From assembly GCF_944327125.1 (NCBI RefSeq), contig NZ_CALVGO010000002.1, positions 1 to 55,416 of the forward strand: 55,416 nt of DNA, given 5' to 3'. Of the stretch, positions 51,231-55,416 are shown one piece after another. Within the stretch, counting starts at the first letter, position 1, and every line of letters starts with the position of its first letter. The position numbers and the translations under genes are program-made. This DNA is from an uncultured Faecalicoccus sp. Its GTDB lineage: Bacteria > Bacillota_I > Bacilli_A > Erysipelotrichales > Erysipelotrichaceae. The notes under the pieces were generated by a model that saw nothing but the letters and a program-made list of their open reading frames with translations, was not told the DNA's origin and did no database searches.

Positions 51231-52403
51231 ATGGCAAGAGTTTTATTCCATATTGATCTAAATGCTTTTTTTGCATCCTGTGAAGAATTAAAAAACCCTG
51301 ACTTAAAAGGAAAACCGATGGCTGTAGGCTCGCTGTCAAAGCGGGGAGTTTTATCTACAGCCAATTATGAGGCAAGATCTTTTGGGGTCCATTCGGCGAT
51401 GCCGGTCTATGAAGCCTTAAAAAAATGTCCCGAGCTTATTATTGTCCAGGGCGATTACAACTACTATCGTTCCATAAGCGCTCAGTTCTTTGAGTATTTG
51501 CGTAAGTATTCTAATTTACTGGAACCTTGCAGCATCGATGAATGTTTTTTAGATGTTACCGAGATCATTTCACATTACCAAAGACCTTTGGATCTGGCGT
51601 TTGAAATCCAGGATGGAGTGCTGGAAACGTTGGGGCTCAGTGTTTCCATCGGAGTAGCTCCAACACGCTTTCTTGCCAAAATGGCAAGCGATATGCGTAA
51701 GCCAAAGGGAATCACCGTTTTACGTAAAAAAGAGATTCCAAACAAATTGTTTCCACTTTCGATTGATCGAATCGTAGGACTGGGAAAAAAGACAATTCCT
51801 CTGTTGAAAGAAAAACACATTGAAACTATTGAAGATTTTGCCAATCCGGAAAATGAACAGACTGTCTTGCAGATCTTAGGAAGAAACGGATATGCCTTGA
51901 TCCAAAAAGTAAAAGGCAACAGCAGTGATAAGCTGGAAGTTTCTTCCACAAGAAAATCGCTTTCTTTATCGCGAACTTTTGAATATGATCTGTATACAAT
52001 TGATGAAGTTCTTGAAAAAGCACGATTGTTAACGCAGCAACTGTCAGAAAAAATGATTCGGGATAATCAGATGGGCCAGTTGGTCTCATTGTCTTTGCGC
52101 GACACAGAATTTCACAATATTGTTCGTTCTAAGAACTTATCTCATTATACCAATCAGTTTCCACTTATGTTTCAGGCGATACAAAACTTAATTGAGGAAA
52201 ACTTTGAACCGATCGGATATCGCCACATAGGTGTCCATATGGGCTCTATAAAAAATCAGGAGCAGGTATTGATGCAGCCAACGATCTTTGAATCGCCTTT
52301 GCATGATACAGATTGGATCATTGATAAACTCAATAAAAAGACCGAAGGCAATGTTTTTAAAAAGGCAAGCGATTTACTGAAAGAGAGAAACGAAGATGAA
52401 TGA
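51231..52403 (+). CDS. dinB: DNA polymerase IV (Y family)
   Basis: A 390-residue translesion polymerase. The start VLFHIDLNAFFASCEE holds the first catalytic Asp, SIDECFLDVTEI the paired acidic residues, and LAKMASDMRKPKG a conserved primer-contact segment. AAGGAG lies 10 bases upstream, within the end of recN; stop of recN abuts the start. Overlaps the methyltransferase gene by 8 bp. Confidence 0.94.
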   Translation: MARVLFHIDLNAFFASCEELKNPDLKGKPMAVGSLSKRGVLSTANYEARSFGVHSAMPVYEALKKCPELIIVQGDYNYYRSISAQFFEYLRKYSNLLEPCSIDECFLDVTEIISHYQRPLDLAFEIQDGVLETLGLSVSIGVAPTRFLAKMASDMRKPKGITVLRKKEIPNKLFPLSIDRIVGLGKKTIPLLKEKHIETIEDFANPENEQTVLQILGRNGYALIQKVKGNSSDKLEVSSTRKSLSLSRTFEYDLYTIDEVLEKARLLTQQLSEKMIRDNQMGQLVSLSLRDTEFHNIVRSKNLSHYTNQFPLMFQAIQNLIEENFEPIGYRHIGVHMGSIKNQEQVLMQPTIFESPLHDTDWIIDKLNKKTEGNVFKKASDLLKERNEDE

Positions 52404-53046
52404 GTTAAAACTGGATTACTTTATATCGAAAGATAAGAAAATTTACCAACATCCGGATCATTTTCATTTTAATACCGATACCAAACTTTTGGCACAGTTT
52501 TTAAAGGTAAAAAAGAATGAAAGAGTACTGGATATTGGAACGAACAACGCTGCACTTTTATACGCTTGTGACGATGTGGATGTAAAGGAACTGGTGGGCG
52601 TGGAAATACTGGAAGAAGCTTGCCAAATTGCACAAATGAATACCCAGTTCTTTAAACATGATATTCGGATCGTTCATTCACGCATTCAGGATTTTGAGGA
52701 TGAAGAATTTGATGTGATCGTATCAAATCCTCCTTATTTCAAGATGGATGCCACGCATCCGGATATTCAATATACGCTCCGGCAGTATGGACGGGTAGAA
52801 ATCAATCTTTCGCTGGAAGAATTGATCAAAAATGCGGCACGTTTATTAAAAAGTAATGGGCGTTTTTATTTTGTTCATCGTCCCAATCGATTGAATGAAA
52901 TAGCTCATTTCTTGTTTCAGTACAACTTTCATATAAAATCATTGCAAATCGCTTATGACAGGAATATTGCCAAATCCATCTTGATAGAAGCAATTAAAGA
53001 ATCAAACTGTGACTGCAATATTCTTCAACCTTTGTTCATAAAGTGA
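52396..53046 (+). CDS. SAM-dependent methyltransferase, tRNA1(Val) adenine-37 type (TrmN6-like)
   Basis: A 216-residue class I methyltransferase. RVLDIGTNNAALLYA is the SAM-binding motif, and the VSNPPYF tetrad marks an N6-adenine methyltransferase. The N terminus LDYFISKDKKIYQHPDHFHFNTDTKLLAQF matches the TrmN6/YabB group, which makes m6A37 in tRNA-Val. Substrate inferred from family only. Translationally coupled to dinB. Confidence 0.88.
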   Translation: MNELKLDYFISKDKKIYQHPDHFHFNTDTKLLAQFLKVKKNERVLDIGTNNAALLYACDDVDVKELVGVEILEEACQIAQMNTQFFKHDIRIVHSRIQDFEDEEFDVIVSNPPYFKMDATHPDIQYTLRQYGRVEINLSLEELIKNAARLLKSNGRFYFVHRPNRLNEIAHFLFQYNFHIKSLQIAYDRNIAKSILIEAIKESNCDCNILQPLFIK

Positions 53047-53052
53047 TAAAAT
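53024..53052 (+). promoter_or_regulatory. Possible promoter of the Xer recombinase gene
   Basis: TTCAAC (53024-53029), 17-bp spacer, TAAAAT (53047-53052). Its predicted start falls on the ATG at 53059, and no Shine-Dalgarno site is visible, so the message could be leaderless. Confidence 0.4.
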
Positions 53053-53058
53053 ATAGAA

Positions 53059-53967
53059 ATGAATATCAGAGAAGCCGTTTCGGATTATTTAATGAACATT
53101 GAAATTGTCCAAAACAAGTCGTCAAACACCGTTCTTGCTTATCAAAGTGATTTACAGATCTATTGTTCCTATCTGGAACAGCATGGATACAAAAATATGG
53201 AACAAATCGATCTTTTAACCGTGGAACATTTTTTGATGGAGTTTATGGACACACATGTGCCATCCAGCGGCAATCGAATGCTTGCCGCTATTCGTTCTTT
53301 TCACGAATATACGAGTATGAATCATCCGGCCATAAAAGATCCTATCTCAGTTATTCATGGTTTCCAAAAGAGCAAAAAACTTCCGATTTACTGCACGCAA
53401 AAAGAAATTGAAAAACTCTTTTCATCTTTTGATATTAAGGATGAAAAGCAGTTTTATCAAAAAGTGATCTTAGAAATTCTGTATTCTTGCGGACTTCGAG
53501 TGAGTGAATTGTGTTCTTTGGAATTACACCAAATTCACTTTAGCGAAAAAATATTACGAATCTTAGGAAAAGGGGATAAGGAAAGAATCGTTCCCATTGC
53601 TCAGCCTTGTATTGAAGATATGCTGAGATATCGCGATACGATTCGTGAAAAATGGTTAAAAAAAAGAACGAATCTCTTTTTGATCAACCAGCAAGGCAGA
53701 CCTTGTACACGTCAGTACGTTCATAATCTGATCAAACAAAAAGCAGATGAGTGCGGATTGAATCACAAGGTCTCTGCGCATAGTTTAAGACATAGTTTTG
53801 CGACACATTTGTTAGAAGGCAACGCGGATTTACGAATCGTACAGGAATTGCTGGGGCATAGCGACATCCAGACAACACAGATTTACACGCACATTCAAAA
53901 TCAGCGTTTGACAAAAGCTTACGATGAGTATTTTAATTTTTTGGAAGAGAAAGAGGAGGAAAAATAA
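53059..53967 (+). CDS. Tyrosine recombinase XerC/XerD
   Basis: A 302-residue site-specific recombinase that resolves chromosome dimers at dif. The N-terminal SAM-like domain runs to about residue 90. The catalytic residues R-K-H-R-H-Y are visible: SCGLRVSEL, GKGDKER, HSLRHSFATHLLEGNADLR, LLGHSDIQTTQIYTH. Whether it is XerC, XerD or the single XerH-type partner cannot be told. No good ribosome binding site precedes the ATG. Confidence 0.9.
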   Translation: MNIREAVSDYLMNIEIVQNKSSNTVLAYQSDLQIYCSYLEQHGYKNMEQIDLLTVEHFLMEFMDTHVPSSGNRMLAAIRSFHEYTSMNHPAIKDPISVIHGFQKSKKLPIYCTQKEIEKLFSSFDIKDEKQFYQKVILEILYSCGLRVSELCSLELHQIHFSEKILRILGKGDKERIVPIAQPCIEDMLRYRDTIREKWLKKRTNLFLINQQGRPCTRQYVHNLIKQKADECGLNHKVSAHSLRHSFATHLLEGNADLRIVQELLGHSDIQTTQIYTHIQNQRLTKAYDEYFNFLEEKEEEK

Positions 53968-53969
53968 TT

Positions 53970-54803
53970 ATGTCATGTGAAGGATGCCCAAATCAGGGAA
54001 ATTGCGGGAAAGACCAGTCTACTTGTGGAGTAGAAAACAATCCGAATAACCATATCAAGAACATCGTATCGATCATGTCAGGAAAGGGCGGTGTTGGGAA
54101 ATCTACGATCACAGTCATGATGGCCAAAGCCCTGGCAAGAAAAGGTTTGAAAGTTGGAATCATGGATGCCGACATTACCGGTCCAAGTATTCCTCGATTG
54201 TTTTCAGCGGAAAAAGAACAGGCTTATGCGACAAAGGAAAACTACATCATTCCTGTTGAGGTAGATCAGGGAATTAAAATCATGTCTTTAAATTTCATGA
54301 TGAAAAATGAAAGCGACCCGGTCATTTGGCGTGGCCCTATCATTGCAGGCGTTGTAAAACAATTTTATACGGATGTTTTATGGGGAGATCTGGATGTATT
54401 GCTCATTGATATGCCGCCAGGAACTGGTGATGTAGCCTTGACAATTATGCAGTCTTTACCGGTTTCCGGCGTTTTGATGGTATCTACACCACAGCCAATG
54501 GTCTCTATGATCGTTTCTAAAGCCATTCATATGTGTGAACAGATGAAAGTTCCAGTATATGGAGTGATTGAAAACATGGCGTATCTGGAATGTCCAAATT
54601 GTCAGGAACGAATTGATTTCTACAATAAGGAAGAACTTAATTCATTCGTTCAGGAAACCAATTGTAACCTTTACGCAACCCTTCCAATGTTGGATTTGAT
54701 TCGAGATATCAACACGTATCAGGATTATACCGACAATCAAAAAGAAATCGTTTTAGACTTGATCGATCAGGCAGCGGACTCTCTATTGAAAGATTTGCAA
54801 TGA
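53970..54803 (+). CDS. Mrp/NBP35-type iron-sulfur cluster carrier ATPase
   Basis: A 277-residue P-loop ATPase of the Mrp/ApbC/NBP35 family that carries Fe-S clusters to target proteins. Deviant Walker A is MSGKGGVGKST. The N-terminal leader holds C3, C6, C12 and C19 (CX2CX5C spacing, as in eukaryotic NBP35), and ECPNCQE provides the bridging CxxC. AGGAGG upstream, 2 bp after the recombinase stop. Client proteins may include the many Fe-S enzymes in this window (maturase, MtaB, TtcA). Confidence 0.92.
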   Translation: MSCEGCPNQGNCGKDQSTCGVENNPNNHIKNIVSIMSGKGGVGKSTITVMMAKALARKGLKVGIMDADITGPSIPRLFSAEKEQAYATKENYIIPVEVDQGIKIMSLNFMMKNESDPVIWRGPIIAGVVKQFYTDVLWGDLDVLLIDMPPGTGDVALTIMQSLPVSGVLMVSTPQPMVSMIVSKAIHMCEQMKVPVYGVIENMAYLECPNCQERIDFYNKEELNSFVQETNCNLYATLPMLDLIRDINTYQDYTDNQKEIVLDLIDQAADSLLKDLQ

Positions 54804-55416
54804 TAGAATATATCTTAAAACGGAAAAAAATTAAGAACATCATTATTCGAATCAAAAATGGAGAAGTGATCGTAAGTGCTCCATTAAAGGTTTCTCAAAA
54901 GAAGATCGATTCTTTTATACTTTGTCATAGACAATGGATCGAAGCCCAGTTATCAAAAGAATGTTTGCCTTTATCCAGTGGAGATAGTATTCGCATACTG
55001 GAAAAAGATTATGTGATTTATTTTATTGATGGAAGCCGGAGGATCACCGAAGATAAAATATACTGTAAGGAAACATCTTCCGTTTTCCATAATGCCGTAT
55101 TAAAGATCTGCTCCGCTTATTTTCAGGATCGATTCAATTTTTTGTGTCATAAAATGAATATTTCAGATATCGAGCTTCATCTGGGGTTTTATTCCAGTAA
55201 ATGGGGAAGTTGTACACCTTCAAAAAGAAGAATCACAATCAATGCCAATTTAGCGTTTACAGACAAAGAATGCATTGATGCGATTCTAGTACACGAACTA
55301 TGTCATTTGAGCCATATGGATCATTCTAGAGCCTTTTATGACTGTGTTACGAGATGGATGCCCAATTACAAGCTTGTTCACAAACGATTAAAGACTTATT
55401 CGATTCCATATATAAA
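54800..55416 (+). CDS. YgjP-type metallopeptidase (SprT-like), C terminus cut by window edge
   Basis: About 205 codons are present before the right edge. It begins MIEYILKRKKIKNIIIRIKNGEVIV, the beta-rich N-terminal domain of the YgjP/DUF45 family. GFYSSKWGSCTPSKRRITINANLAF precedes the zinc motif VHELCHLSHMDHS (HExxH plus a third His). These proteins are predicted zinc peptidases of unknown substrate. The start overlaps the Mrp stop as ATGA. Confidence 0.88.
   Translation, partial: MIEYILKRKKIKNIIIRIKNGEVIVSAPLKVSQKKIDSFILCHRQWIEAQLSKECLPLSSGDSIRILEKDYVIYFIDGSRRITEDKIYCKETSSVFHNAVLKICSAYFQDRFNFLCHKMNISDIELHLGFYSSKWGSCTPSKRRITINANLAFTDKECIDAILVHELCHLSHMDHSRAFYDCVTRWMPNYKLVHKRLKTYSIPYI

Noticed and set aside
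53059-53967. Integrase of a mobile element
   Set aside because: No flanking repeats, cargo or att-like sites; the protein length and operon position fit a housekeeping Xer recombinase.

Overview
This window is about 55 kb of a low-GC Gram-positive chromosome. The gene content fits an anaerobic, butyrate-forming gut Firmicute. I favour an Erysipelotrichia-like lineage because of the mix of translation and cell-wall housekeeping operons, a T-box leader and an anaerobic sulfatase maturase, but I cannot prove the taxon from sequence alone. Strong sigma-A-type promoters, AGGAGG-type ribosome binding sites and U-tailed hairpin terminators are common. No phage, insertion sequence, CRISPR array, rRNA or tRNA gene was seen.

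Positions 1-13570 form an accessory carbohydrate region. It starts with the edge of a ROK-family sugar kinase gene, a TauE/SafE-type membrane exporter and a biosynthetic thiolase. A sulfatase gene is then divergent from a large operon: ABC solute-binding lipoprotein, two permeases, a hidden 57-residue membrane protein, an MsmK-type ATPase, a type-2 GalT and a GH112 galacto-N-biose/lacto-N-biose phosphorylase. An anaerobic sulfatase-maturating radical SAM enzyme follows. Read together, these genes predict import of a host-glycan disaccharide (possibly sulfated), intracellular desulfation, phosphorolysis to Gal-1-P and entry into UDP-sugar metabolism. A near-consensus cre site overlaps the operon promoter, so CcpA repression is likely.

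Positions 13578-21335 encode a complete acetyl-CoA to butyrate pathway. A second thiolase gene is divergent from bcd-etfB-etfA-hbd, then crt and a propionate-CoA-transferase-type enzyme. Both divergent promoters are clear, and a Rex-like operator sits between them.

Positions 21350-27687 hold a threonine aldolase and a YitT-type membrane protein with an attenuator-like leader. Next, on the minus strand, is a tightly overlapping operon: nudF, ATP-grasp ligase, alpha/beta-hydrolase esterase and a PPP-like metallophosphatase with altered active-site motifs. An amidase_3-fold protein that has lost both zinc-binding histidines lies beside it.

Positions 27784-55416 are mostly core genes: scpA-scpB-rluB-rsmE-mtaB-murE, rpsU, phoH, yebC, a T-box leader ahead of hisS-aspS, a structured non-coding RNA (probably 6S RNA), a small membrane ORF plus an HD-domain protein, ttcA divergent from truB-ribF-GNAT, and then asp23, a 5'-nucleotidase gene, nusB-xseA-xseB-ispA-dxs-tlyA-recN-dinB, a tRNA methyltransferase-like gene, xerC/D, an Mrp/NBP35 ATPase and the start of a YgjP-type metallopeptidase gene cut by the window edge.
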